From Planctomycetaceae bacterium (GTDB lineage Bacteria > Planctomycetota > Planctomycetia > Planctomycetales > Planctomycetaceae), in NCBI GenBank assembly GCA_020426505.1, contig JAGQPX010000045.1, positions 1 to 45,565 of the forward strand: DNA of 45,565 bases, read 5' to 3'. The position numbers and the translations under genes are program-made. How positions within the stretch are numbered: the stretch's first letter is position 1; every line of letters begins with the position of its first letter. Shown here piece by piece: positions 17,397 to 25,366 of the stretch. A model generated the notes under the pieces. It had not been told where the DNA came from, searched no databases, and saw only the letters and a list, made by a program, of their open reading frames with translations.

Positions 17397-19631
17397 TCAC
17401 TCCGCCACGAGTGCTCCGTAGCGTTCAACGTGCTCCCGCCAGCGACGGACACTCGGTTCGCGATCCTTGGGACTCAAGCCGGCGCGATAGCTTCGTCCAA
17501 AAGCGCCGCCTGTCAATCGGTGAATGTGGTAAGCCGCGAGTTCCCGAACAGCGACTTCATCATGGTCCAGCCAGTCGACCAGTTCCTTCGATGTGAACTC
17601 ATCCTTCGCATCGGATTCTGAGTACCCCCACAACAGACGATTCAGTGCCTCAGCGGTGTCCGCCCGGAAACGGTTCTGGAGTTCCAGATTGAGCTTCGCT
17701 CCGTTTTGCTCGTTTCGAGGAAGCCAGTTGCGGAGGCCTTCAATGGCAGCAATCCGCGTCTCTTCGTGCGACACGCTCAGCGCATCGAGCAGACCATCCA
17801 GCCGATCAGTCACCGCAAGGGTCTTCGCCGCCAGTTCCGAATTCTGCGGACGCCGATCCTTCACCACAGGACGAATGCTCTGTGAGATCGGTTGCTCAGC
17901 GATGAACTCCTGTCTGTATCGGTCTGCCATCCGTTGAGCGATGGACGACAGGACACCGCCGGAGGTCAACCATTCCGGAGACTGGACAAGGCTCTCGCCA
18001 TCTCCATCCGCTTGGCCTTCGTTTCCTTCTCCGGAGAAGCTCTTTTGTCCATCTCCCGGCTGAAGTTCCGTCACCCGTTCGCTGAGCAACTCGATCAAAC
18101 GAATACTACCCGTCTGAACCTGAATCCCCCCCGCATACTTGGTGGCTCCGGTCATGTCGCGCACGCCCGTTGGAGTGTGCGGAACCACCTCGATGCCGAC
18201 AATCGTATCCGGTGTGAGCAGATCAACCTGCCACTCGTCATTACGGATCTTCAAGCTGAACGAAACCAATGACTCCTCGTCCCCTTTGATTCGATTCACG
18301 AGAATCACGCGCCCCTGATCGATCGACAGACCGAACCGCGTCTTCTCCGATGCCGCCATCGCCTGCAGACGCGTGCCGCCCAGCAGGGAGACCTCAGCTG
18401 CCAACTCCGCACCATCTCCGACCGTGATCCGCGACTCGAACGGCTCCGGACTGGCGACTTCCTCACCTGCGTACAACATGGATCGGTATGGCAGAGCGTT
18501 CCATTGATCCGTCGCTGCATCGTGTCGCAAGAGGACTCCCGAGTTGCTGACGTATTGAAGGTCATAGGGGGCCAGCATCACGGGCGCAGGAACAGCGGAC
18601 GGCACCGGTGGAGTAAAGGCTTCCGGGTCCGGCGTGACATCGACGGTCCCACCATCCACCGCGGCCAGCTCATTCGGCGACGGCGGGTCAGTCTCCGGCA
18701 ACGAAGACTCGAGGGGCGTCTCAGCAGAGTCCGCTGGTTCCGTTTGCTGTGCAGGCAGTGTTTCCGGTTCGTATGACGGCTCCGTGAACTCGTCCAACCC
18801 TTCGCGACCGTCGCCAATAGCCACTGATGGATCAACAGCCGCAATCTCGATTGGCTGTGACTCCTCCTCGACCGTCTCACCCGCATCATCCGAAACGGAG
18901 TCTTCCACACTCGTTTGCAGGGCATCATCGACCAGCGCCTCCCCCTCGGACGATGTCGGTTCATCCGTTTTCCCAACCGCGCGATTTGATCCGGATCGGA
19001 GCGGCTCGGTCAATGTCGGCTCGGTAAAGAACGAATACGCCCACAAACCGAGAATGGCCGCGAGCGCAAGGTACAACGCCGTCCTGCGCCACATGGGGCG
19101 ATGGGCCAATTCAGATGGAAGTCGGTCTTCGATCTTTTTCATTTCCGCTTGAGGCGTCGTCCCCAACACGAAATGGCCCGATCCCACCCCGGCGACCTTG
19201 GGAGTATGCGGTTGTTCCTTCTCCGATGCGAATTCCTGCGGAGGTGCCACCGCTCCGTGAGCATACATGTGCTCGCGTAATTTGGTGTCGATCTCGACCG
19301 GCTTGCCAAGGACCAACGTCAGAATTTGATGACACGCGGCCACCTCCGCCAGATGCGGGTCTGACTCAAGACATATTTTTTCGAGATCGGCAACACCATC
19401 CGGCGCCAGCGTGTTGTCGAGATACTCAGCGACAATGTTGGGATCGGGAGCCGAACCGGGGCCGCTCAACTCGGGAGCCGAGATGCGACGCCTGCGGACG
19501 ACGTCCTGAATTTTGCTCACCAGCGAAGTGGCAAGAGGACTTTCCTGAATCTTCTCACCGATTTCCTTCGCCTGCGCCGGCTCAAGAATGTCGTCGAGAT
19601 ATGCCAGCAGTGTTCGCAGAGTCAGTCGCAT
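17397..19631 (-). CDS. Membrane protein with duplicated anti-sigma-like N-terminus, FecR-like and HEAT-like regions
   Basis: A 744-residue protein. Residues 8-50 (LLAYLDDILEPAQAKEIGEK) and 67-110 (VAEYLDNTLAPDGVADLEK) look like two copies of the same helical unit, resembling the cytoplasmic part of anti-sigma or zf-HC2-type proteins but without the zinc-binding His/Cys set. A transmembrane helix lies at about 183-202. Then comes a long acidic Ser/Glu/Pro-rich linker to about 350, and a beta-rich region (about 360-560) reminiscent of FecR, with RITVGDGAELAAEVSLLGG. The C-terminal 140 residues contain helix pairs with DHDEVAVRELAAYHIHRLTG, of HEAT/ARM type. A transmembrane regulator that senses something in the periplasm is the natural guess, but no partner sigma factor lies beside it. 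Confidence 0.87.
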   Translation of the reverse strand: MRLTLRTLLAYLDDILEPAQAKEIGEKIQESPLATSLVSKIQDVVRRRRISAPELSGPGSAPDPNIVAEYLDNTLAPDGVADLEKICLESDPHLAEVAACHQILTLVLGKPVEIDTKLREHMYAHGAVAPPQEFASEKEQPHTPKVAGVGSGHFVLGTTPQAEMKKIEDRLPSELAHRPMWRRTALYLALAAILGLWAYSFFTEPTLTEPLRSGSNRAVGKTDEPTSSEGEALVDDALQTSVEDSVSDDAGETVEEESQPIEIAAVDPSVAIGDGREGLDEFTEPSYEPETLPAQQTEPADSAETPLESSLPETDPPSPNELAAVDGGTVDVTPDPEAFTPPVPSAVPAPVMLAPYDLQYVSNSGVLLRHDAATDQWNALPYRSMLYAGEEVASPEPFESRITVGDGAELAAEVSLLGGTRLQAMAASEKTRFGLSIDQGRVILVNRIKGDEESLVSFSLKIRNDEWQVDLLTPDTIVGIEVVPHTPTGVRDMTGATKYAGGIQVQTGSIRLIELLSERVTELQPGDGQKSFSGEGNEGQADGDGESLVQSPEWLTSGGVLSSIAQRMADRYRQEFIAEQPISQSIRPVVKDRRPQNSELAAKTLAVTDRLDGLLDALSVSHEETRIAAIEGLRNWLPRNEQNGAKLNLELQNRFRADTAEALNRLLWGYSESDAKDEFTSKELVDWLDHDEVAVRELAAYHIHRLTGGAFGRSYRAGLSPKDREPSVRRWREHVERYGALVAE

Positions 19632-19756
19632 CGGTCGCCTCAGGGCTGTCGGGTCTCAGTGTCATGCAGGAGGAAAAACCGTCCCTATGATATGAGTGCA
19701 GCCCCGCGTGCGAATCCGTGCGAGATTCTTCACGTTTTCTGGAATTCCACGCAAAA

Positions 19757-19819
19757 CGCTCCCGCTAGTCGCGGCTAAACGATTGTGTCAACACGGTTTA
19801 GCCGCGACCAAAGGGAGCG
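19757..19819. repeat. Long inverted repeat (24-base arms, 15-base loop)
   Basis: The arms are 19757-19780 and 19796-19819. The outer 7 bases (CGCTCCC/GGGAGCG) and inner 12 bases (TCGCGGCTAAAC/GTTTAGCCGCGA) are perfectly complementary; a 5-base section between them is largely mismatched. It lies 30 bases beyond the end of the double-DUF1080 gene (stop at 19849) and before the FecR/HEAT gene, so it could be that gene's terminator, but the size and two-block build look more like a dispersed intergenic palindrome (REP- or MITE-like). Confidence 0.75.
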
Positions 19820-19848
19820 CGCGATGTCTCCACCATGCTGAAAAAACG

Positions 19849-21174
19849 TCACTCGGCTGCGACGGTCTTGATGCGGATCTTCCGGAATCGCACGGGGTCA
19901 TTGTGCCCCGCGAAGCCAAAGTGTCCCGATGTCAAATCTTTCCCCGGATGAGGAGAGTCGCCCATGAATTCGGTGACCCCACTCACATCGGCATCAAGAA
20001 TGACCGTACCGTTCAACTCGACCTTGATGGTTGATCCGACGACGGTGACCTCCTGGAAATTCCATTCGCCCGTGGGCCGCAGATATCCCCTCGCGGCGGG
20101 GACCATGCCGTACACAGAACCATGTGCCTGTCGCGGGTCGAGCCAACCGGCGTACATCGGGTGTTCGGTGTCAAGGACCTGCAACTCGGTCATGCCGTCG
20201 TACGCGGCTCCTCCGTTGCCGGGGTAGCGAATCGCGAGTCCGTTATTGCCGCCCGGGGGAAGACGAAACTCGAGTCGCACCTGAAAATCGACGTACTCTT
20301 TCTCCGTGAACAGCACGCCGCCGTGTCCAGGCTGACATTTTATCGCCCCGTTGACGACCTCGTAATTGTCCGTCGCTCCGGCCCAGCCGGTGAGGTCTTC
20401 CCCGTTGAAGATGGACTCGTAACCGTCTTCACCATGCGATGCGAGAATCTGGTTCGCTTCATCGGAGCCGATCTCACGGATGAGCAGATTCCGCCAGCGG
20501 ATCTCCCCGCCATGTGTTTGCAACTGGATACGTCCTTTGCGGAACAGCGGGATCTCACGGTTCCAGTAGTTGTCCATGATCGCGTGATCGACGACGAGAT
20601 GATCATTGAACCAGACACTCGTCCGCTCGCCCACTTGAACGATGCGGAACTGATTCCACTCACCGAATGGTCTGTCAGCCAGTACGAGTGGGTCACGGCC
20701 CGGAGCCCCATCCGGATTGTTGAACAGTCCTCCCGACCCCTTGTCCGCACCGCGATCCCATTTTCCGCCCGCTTCGGTCCAGTCCCAAATCTGCACCTGA
20801 GGCGTGCCCCGCAGATAGATGCCACTGTCCGCCAACGCGACCGTGCGATACTCGATCAGCAGCTCAATATCGCCATACTCCCGATCAGTCGTGAGGTACG
20901 GCCCCATGCCGTCGTTGACGAGTTCGCCATTCTCGATCGTCCAGTGCTCGAGCGTCTCCTTCCACCATTCGGCCAACTGCTTCTGTTGGTCCTCCTCCGG
21001 CATGGCTGCCAGTTTCTGCGGATCAAAGTGAGGCATCCCATGCCACCCCGCCAGGTCCTCACCATTGAACAACGCCACAAATCCATCGGGAGCGGTGACC
21101 TCCGCAAACGTGCGGGAAACATTGCACAAACAGAGACAAGAGAAGCAGGCGAGCATCAGCAGAAAGCGATTCAC
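19849..21174 (-). CDS. Exported protein with two DUF1080 (3-keto-disaccharide hydrolase-like) domains
   Basis: A 441-residue protein: signal peptide (about 1-24, Cys-rich hydrophobic core, ending RTFA), then two similar domains. Each opens with a matching phrase, FVALFNGEDLAGW in the first and YESIFNGEDLTGW in the second. Each contains the LamG/concanavalin-like beta-sandwich features of DUF1080, such as GIYLRG, WNQFRIVQVGERTSVWFND, LAIRYPGNGG and WNFQEVTVVGSTIKVELNG. DUF1080 proteins include hydrolases of 3-keto-disaccharides and are hugely expanded in Planctomycetes. I take the GTG at 21174 as the start because GGAG lies nine bases upstream and it begins a proper signal peptide; a TTG at 21201 would add nine residues. 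The divergent Gfo/Idh/MocA gene fits, since such oxidoreductases can make or use 3-keto sugars. Confidence 0.92.
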   Translation of the reverse strand: MNRFLLMLACFSCLCLCNVSRTFAEVTAPDGFVALFNGEDLAGWHGMPHFDPQKLAAMPEEDQQKQLAEWWKETLEHWTIENGELVNDGMGPYLTTDREYGDIELLIEYRTVALADSGIYLRGTPQVQIWDWTEAGGKWDRGADKGSGGLFNNPDGAPGRDPLVLADRPFGEWNQFRIVQVGERTSVWFNDHLVVDHAIMDNYWNREIPLFRKGRIQLQTHGGEIRWRNLLIREIGSDEANQILASHGEDGYESIFNGEDLTGWAGATDNYEVVNGAIKCQPGHGGVLFTEKEYVDFQVRLEFRLPPGGNNGLAIRYPGNGGAAYDGMTELQVLDTEHPMYAGWLDPRQAHGSVYGMVPAARGYLRPTGEWNFQEVTVVGSTIKVELNGTVILDADVSGVTEFMGDSPHPGKDLTSGHFGFAGHNDPVRFRKIRIKTVAAE

Positions 21175-21322
21175 AATCGGAGTCTCCACGGGGATGGTCA
21201 ATGAGGCAGTTCAAGTCACACAAAAACGTGACAGGCAGGACACTTCATCGTACCGAGCAACCCCACCGCATGCGAGTCGTTGCATGGTGAAAACAGACTC
21301 TCCGGTCGTTCCCGCCCGGTCG

Positions 21323-21351
21323 TTGTGTTCGTGAATCGACGACACTATCCT
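21323..21351 (+). promoter_or_regulatory. Possible promoter for the Gfo/Idh/MocA gene
   Basis: TTGTGT (21323-21328), 17-base spacer, TATCCT (21346-21351), 75 bases before the ATG at 21426. The match is moderate, with four of six bases in the -35 and five of six in the -10. It lies in the divergent gap shared with the double-DUF1080 gene. Confidence 0.3.
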
Positions 21352-21425
21352 GAACTCCGCTGCGGCATCGTTCGATCGCCGTCGGTCATCCCTCAAACAA
21401 TCGAGATCGCACTCAGGAGTCACTC

Positions 21426-22625
21426 ATGGAGACGACCAACGGACCAATCAATCGCAAACTCCGCATGGGCCTCGTCGGCGGCGGACAGGGCGCGTTCATC
21501 GGCCGTGTTCACGCCACCGCAGCCGTCATGGACAACCGGGCCGAACTCGTCGCCGGGGCTCTCTCATCCAATCCCGAGAAGGCCAAAGCATCCGCTCCGT
21601 CCTATGACATCAAGGACGAGCGAGCCTATGGGTCATGGCAGGAGATGCTCGACACGGAAGCCTCCCTCCCCGATGACCAGCGAATCGACTTCGTCTCGGT
21701 CGCGACGCCCAACTTCACACACTTCGAGATCGCGAAGGCCGCCGTCGAGAAAGGTTTCAACGTCGTCTGCGACAAGCCAATGACGTTCGACTATCAGCAG
21801 GCTCTCGACCTGCAAAAGGCGGTCGAGGCGAGCGATGTCGTGTTCGCGGTGTCACACAACTACACGGGCAACCCCCTCGTCCGTCAGGCTCGGCAGATGA
21901 TTCAGGACGGTGAGTTGGGCGAGATCAACGCCATCCGCTCGAACTACATCCAGGGCTGGCTTCGCACGCGTCTCGAAGCCGAAGGGCAGAAACAGTCCGC
22001 TTGGCGAACGGACCCATCCAAGTCGGGAGCTGCCGGTTGCTTCGGCGACATCGGCACGCACGCCTACAATCTCGCTCGCTACATGACGGGTCTGCTCCCT
22101 GAGCAGATTTCGTGTCACCTCAAGATCTTCGAGGACGGCCGGCAACTCGACGACTACGGACATGCCATCGTCAAGTTTGAGAACGGCGCCCTCGGAACCG
22201 TAACCGCCAGCCAGATCTCCCACGGCCGTGAGAACGACCTGTTCATCGAGATCGACGGCACGAAGGGGGCCATCCAATGGCGTCAGGAGACGCCCAACGC
22301 GATGACGTTCCGTCAAAACGGCAAGCCGCACCAGATCTACTTCCGCGACCCGAATGCTCCGTTTGCAAATAAACTGCACGCAGCCGCCTGCCGCATCCCG
22401 GCTGGCCATCCGGAGGGCTATCTCGAAGCATTCGGCAACGTCTACCGTGCCGCGTTCGATGCGATGGCTGAACGTGCTGCTGGCAACTCGGTCGAACGTA
22501 AGGACACCGTCTACCCCAACGTGTATGACGGCGTCGAAGGGATGTATTTCATCCAACAATGCGTCGCCTCCAGCGCCGCGGGCGGCGAATGGCTCGACAT
22601 GAAATGCGACGCCGCCCGCCGGTGA
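21426..22625 (+). CDS. Gfo/Idh/MocA family NAD(P)-dependent oxidoreductase
   Basis: A 399-residue protein with an N-terminal Rossmann fold (GLVGGGQGAFIG at 15-26), VATPNFTHFEIA near 92-103, and CDKPM at 115-119, equivalent to the EKP motif whose Lys (K117) is catalytic. D208 and H212 in GDIGTHAYN correspond to the D-x3-H pair of the active site. The C-terminal part is the usual beta-sheet domain. The family oxidises or reduces cyclitols and sugars, often at C3. No Tat or Sec leader is present. It is divergent from the double-DUF1080 gene; a shared role in 3-keto sugar metabolism is an inference from family knowledge. Confidence 0.94.
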   Translation: METTNGPINRKLRMGLVGGGQGAFIGRVHATAAVMDNRAELVAGALSSNPEKAKASAPSYDIKDERAYGSWQEMLDTEASLPDDQRIDFVSVATPNFTHFEIAKAAVEKGFNVVCDKPMTFDYQQALDLQKAVEASDVVFAVSHNYTGNPLVRQARQMIQDGELGEINAIRSNYIQGWLRTRLEAEGQKQSAWRTDPSKSGAAGCFGDIGTHAYNLARYMTGLLPEQISCHLKIFEDGRQLDDYGHAIVKFENGALGTVTASQISHGRENDLFIEIDGTKGAIQWRQETPNAMTFRQNGKPHQIYFRDPNAPFANKLHAAACRIPAGHPEGYLEAFGNVYRAAFDAMAERAAGNSVERKDTVYPNVYDGVEGMYFIQQCVASSAAGGEWLDMKCDAARR

Positions 22626-22670
22626 CGAGATTGAGTATGTCAATCAACCCTTTCACCTCAGGTGACGTGC

Positions 22671-22985
22671 GTGTCCGATCGTCCCTCCATCGATATCAAG
22701 ATTCTTGAGCAGGATGGGACAACGTTCGATATTCAATGTGTCATTGGGGATGTCACGATCGAAGTGATTTCCGACGTCTGGCTTGAGGGCTCCGAACTGA
22801 TTCTGTCCGGAGTCCATATCGATGGACCGGGACCGGGCACTCTGTCGCCAAAGTTGCTGCGAGAAGCCGCACGAGAATTCGGACGACAATGGGAGGCCGA
22901 CCGTGTTATCATTCGTGGTGGACGTCGCACGACAGGTGCCCATCCCGGACACATCCCGCGCGAAATCGTCATCATTGTGAAATGA
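22671..22985 (+). CDS. Small conserved-looking protein of unknown function
   Basis: A 104-residue protein read from the GTG at 22671, which has AGGTGA five bases upstream; a GTG at 22662 is the alternative. The first half is predicted beta (IDIKILEQDG, FDIQCVIGDVTIEVI, LILSGVHIDGPGPG), followed by a helix (PKLLREAAREFGRQW) and a strand then the striking motif VIIRGGRRTTGAHPGHIPREI. The alternation of strands and one helix suggests a small alpha/beta domain. I do not recognise a named family. It is 45 bases after the Gfo/Idh/MocA gene and 12 before the next gene, so co-transcription is likely. Confidence 0.75.
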   Translation: MSDRPSIDIKILEQDGTTFDIQCVIGDVTIEVISDVWLEGSELILSGVHIDGPGPGTLSPKLLREAAREFGRQWEADRVIIRGGRRTTGAHPGHIPREIVIIVK

Positions 22986-22997
22986 GGGAGGACGAAC

Positions 22998-23261
22998 ATG
23001 GTCAGTGTCGAGTTTCGCGACTGGCAGAGTGGTTTCCAGAAAGTGGCTTTCAACCGGTTGTTGCGTGAGCGGACTGGGATGTCACTCGCGGACGCCAAGC
23101 AAATCGTTGACCGACTTTTGGCAGAGAATCGGGCTCGTGTCTCTGTCGCATCGGTCGATGTTGCGAACTCGTTGCGTCAAGAGAGCTTGGAACTTGGTGT
23201 GGGTGGGATCACGATCGGGGAATCTGCACAGATTGAATCGTCCCATACAGGCTCTCACTGA
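22998..23261 (+). CDS. Small protein resembling the ribosomal protein bL12 C-terminal domain
   Basis: An 87-residue protein with a strong ribosome site (GGAGG at 22987-22991, six bases before ATG). Its segment VAFNRLLRERTGMSLADAKQIVD resembles the bL12 C-terminal stretch I-x2-VRE-x-TGL-x-LKEAK-x-LVD, and the later AxSLRQESLELGV part resembles the last helix and strand of that domain. The bL12 N-terminal dimerisation region and hinge are absent, and this is not near other ribosomal genes, so it is not the ribosomal protein itself. Stand-alone bL12-CTD-like small proteins are known but mostly uncharacterised. It probably belongs to a unit with the 104-residue protein and the downstream symporter (11 bases away). 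Confidence 0.8.
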   Translation: MVSVEFRDWQSGFQKVAFNRLLRERTGMSLADAKQIVDRLLAENRARVSVASVDVANSLRQESLELGVGGITIGESAQIESSHTGSH

Positions 23262-23272
23262 AACACGTCGAA

Positions 23273-24745
23273 ATGAGCGAAGCCCATCATCAGCCGCATC
23301 TGACGAAGTGGATCATCCTCGCCATCGTGTTGGCGATCGTCTTGGCAATGGCCCTCCCGATCATTGCAGCAATGGGAGTCTCACAAGCGGATATCGAGGC
23401 GGCTGCTGAGTCCAACGCAAGTATCGCGGCACATCTTGAGGCTGGGCGATTAGAAGAGGCGACGAGCGAATATATCGCTCAACGAGCTGCCTACTTGATA
23501 GAGCCGTTGAAGTTGGGCGGTGACATCTTTCTGCGCGTGCTCAAGATGATCGTCGTGCCGCTGGTGGTGGCGTCGGTCATGACGGGCATTCTCGGCATGG
23601 GCGATGTCCGCAAGCTCGGCAAGCCCGGTCTGTACACAGTGCTGTACTACCTCTCGACGACGTTTCTTGCCGTCGTCGTCGGACTGATCGTGGTCAACAT
23701 CGTCCGTCCGGGAGTGGCGTTTGGGGAAGGAAATCAGCAGGAGGTCTCTGAGGCCAAACGCCCCAATCAAACACTCTATGAGCATCTTGGCAAAGAGACG
23801 AAGCTGTCGGATGACCAGATCGCCAAACTGTTCGGCGACTCGGATTACGTCGAACGCAAGGACCGGTCGATGGGCCGGATCTTTCGCAATCTGGTGCTGA
23901 TGCTGTTCACTGACAATCTGTTCGAGTCAGCGGTGGGAACGCAGCTGCTGCCATTGATCGTGTTCTCGATCGCATTCGCCGGCATGCTCACGACCATGGG
24001 GGAACAGGTCAGCACGCTTAAGTCGTTCATCTACGAAATGAATAACGCCCTGATGGTTTTCATTCTGCTGATCATGCGTGTTGCGCCGATCGGCATCTTC
24101 TGTCTCGTCGCGGGACGATTTGGTGAGGCGAACGCCAATGGAGAGTTCTTCGCAGAGCTGTCCAAGACCGGCTGGTACTCGGCGAGCGTGGTGATCGGAT
24201 TGGGCATTCATTCATTCGTCACCCTGCCGATCCTGCTGTACGTGTTCACCAAGCGGAATCCGTATCGCTTCATGGTGCAGATGGGTCAGGCGCTGCTCAC
24301 GGCCTTTTCGACGGCCAGCTCGTCCGCGACACTTCCGCTCACGATGGAAGCAGCCGTCGATGAAGCCGGCATCTCCAAGCAGTCGGTCGACTTCGTGCTG
24401 CCGCTCGGTGCGACAATCAACATGGACGGCACGGCTCTCTACGAAGCGGTGGCCGCCATCTTCATCGCGCAAGTCGTCGGTGCTGACCTTTCCTTCGCAC
24501 AACAGGTGACGGTCGCACTGACCGCCACACTCGCAGCGATCGGAGCGGCGGGTATCCCCGAGGCGGGGCTGGTGACGATGGTCATCGTACTCACCGCAGT
24601 CGGCCTGCCGGTCGAGTACATCACAATCATTCTCTCGGTCGACTGGCTCCTCGACCGCTTCCGCACGACGGTCAACGTCTTCGGCGACGCCTGCGGTGCC
24701 GCCATCGTGGAGAAGTCGATGCCCGCAGCTGACGCTGCGTCATGA
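23273..24745 (+). CDS. Dicarboxylate/amino acid:cation symporter (DAACS family)
   Basis: A 490-residue membrane transporter of the GltP/GltPh/DctA (SLC1) type. Diagnostic motifs are the serine-rich hairpin STASSSATLPLT near 346-357 and NMDGT at 383-387, which bind sodium and substrate, followed by the second hairpin GAAGIPEAG. It takes up glutamate, aspartate or C4-dicarboxylates with sodium or protons. Compared with GltPh, the protein has a longer extracytoplasmic region: an N-terminal insertion with EAAAESNASIAAHLEAGRL after the first helix, and a charged loop around 150-200 (NQQEVSEAKRPNQ, KLFGDSDYVERKDRS). It is 11 bases after the bL12-like gene. Confidence 0.95.
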   Translation: MSEAHHQPHLTKWIILAIVLAIVLAMALPIIAAMGVSQADIEAAAESNASIAAHLEAGRLEEATSEYIAQRAAYLIEPLKLGGDIFLRVLKMIVVPLVVASVMTGILGMGDVRKLGKPGLYTVLYYLSTTFLAVVVGLIVVNIVRPGVAFGEGNQQEVSEAKRPNQTLYEHLGKETKLSDDQIAKLFGDSDYVERKDRSMGRIFRNLVLMLFTDNLFESAVGTQLLPLIVFSIAFAGMLTTMGEQVSTLKSFIYEMNNALMVFILLIMRVAPIGIFCLVAGRFGEANANGEFFAELSKTGWYSASVVIGLGIHSFVTLPILLYVFTKRNPYRFMVQMGQALLTAFSTASSSATLPLTMEAAVDEAGISKQSVDFVLPLGATINMDGTALYEAVAAIFIAQVVGADLSFAQQVTVALTATLAAIGAAGIPEAGLVTMVIVLTAVGLPVEYITIILSVDWLLDRFRTTVNVFGDACGAAIVEKSMPAADAAS

Positions 24746-24769
24746 TTGGGCCTGACGCCACGAAGACGT

Positions 24770-25351
24770 TCACGCCTCCTCATTGACGGACGTCACGTTT
24801 TCCGTTTCCGTCGTCAGCGATTCAACGAATGCCAATCCGCCGAACAGGACCGTCACGTACACGAGATCGCCTGCGACTGTGTTGCCGAAGAAAGGGATCG
24901 CCTGCACGAAGCATTGCGAGAATCCTGCAACCGTGCGGGGATACATGCCGCTCGCGATCCAGACGCCGAGGTTCGTCACCACGAAGAACAGAGTCGAGAC
25001 TGCGAGTGACATGCCGACGATACGAAGCGGACTGCGACGATGATTCGTCAGAACTCGGCCCAGCAGCGTGATCATCACAAACGCGGCGTACACGAATATC
25101 TGCGAGCTGTAGAAACCAAAACCGGTGCCCATCACTTGTCCGATCAGGTAATCACTGAGCAATAGTGCAGCGAGAGGCACCAGCAGAGCGAGTCTTCGAT
25201 CGCGGTAGGTCGCCCCTGCGAATAGTGCCATCGCTCCCAACGGCGTGAAGTTCGGCGGGTGAGGCAAAACCCGCGTGATCGCCGCAGCGAGGATCATGCA
25301 GGCGATGAGCCAGAGTGACGTGTGTTTCCGTGGAGCCACTGTCGTATTCAT
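24770..25351 (-). CDS. DUF6580-type small membrane protein, putative ECF-like substrate-binding transporter component
   Basis: A 193-residue protein with five or six hydrophobic segments. The N-terminal region ITRVLPHPPNFTPLGAMALFAGA, then LLVPLAALLLSDYLIG, matches the pattern of DUF6580 family putative transport proteins, which resemble S components of energy-coupling factor transporters. The ribosome site GGAG lies five bases before the ATG. It begins 15 bases after the stop of the DUF1559 gene, so it is very probably in the same transcript, and that transcript starts with a cobalamin riboswitch. This links it by context to uptake of corrinoids or cobalt, an inference that the sequence itself does not prove. 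No ATPase or T component is encoded in the window. Confidence 0.88.
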   Translation of the reverse strand: MNTTVAPRKHTSLWLIACMILAAAITRVLPHPPNFTPLGAMALFAGATYRDRRLALLVPLAALLLSDYLIGQVMGTGFGFYSSQIFVYAAFVMITLLGRVLTNHRRSPLRIVGMSLAVSTLFFVVTNLGVWIASGMYPRTVAGFSQCFVQAIPFFGNTVAGDLVYVTVLFGGLAFVESLTTETENVTSVNEEA

Positions 25352-25366
25352 AACATCTCCATGAGT

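Noticed and set aside
20122..21204. Plus-strand open frame (360 codons) opposite the double-DUF1080 gene
   Set aside because: The minus strand encodes a protein with a signal peptide and two recognisable domains; the plus frame shows none.
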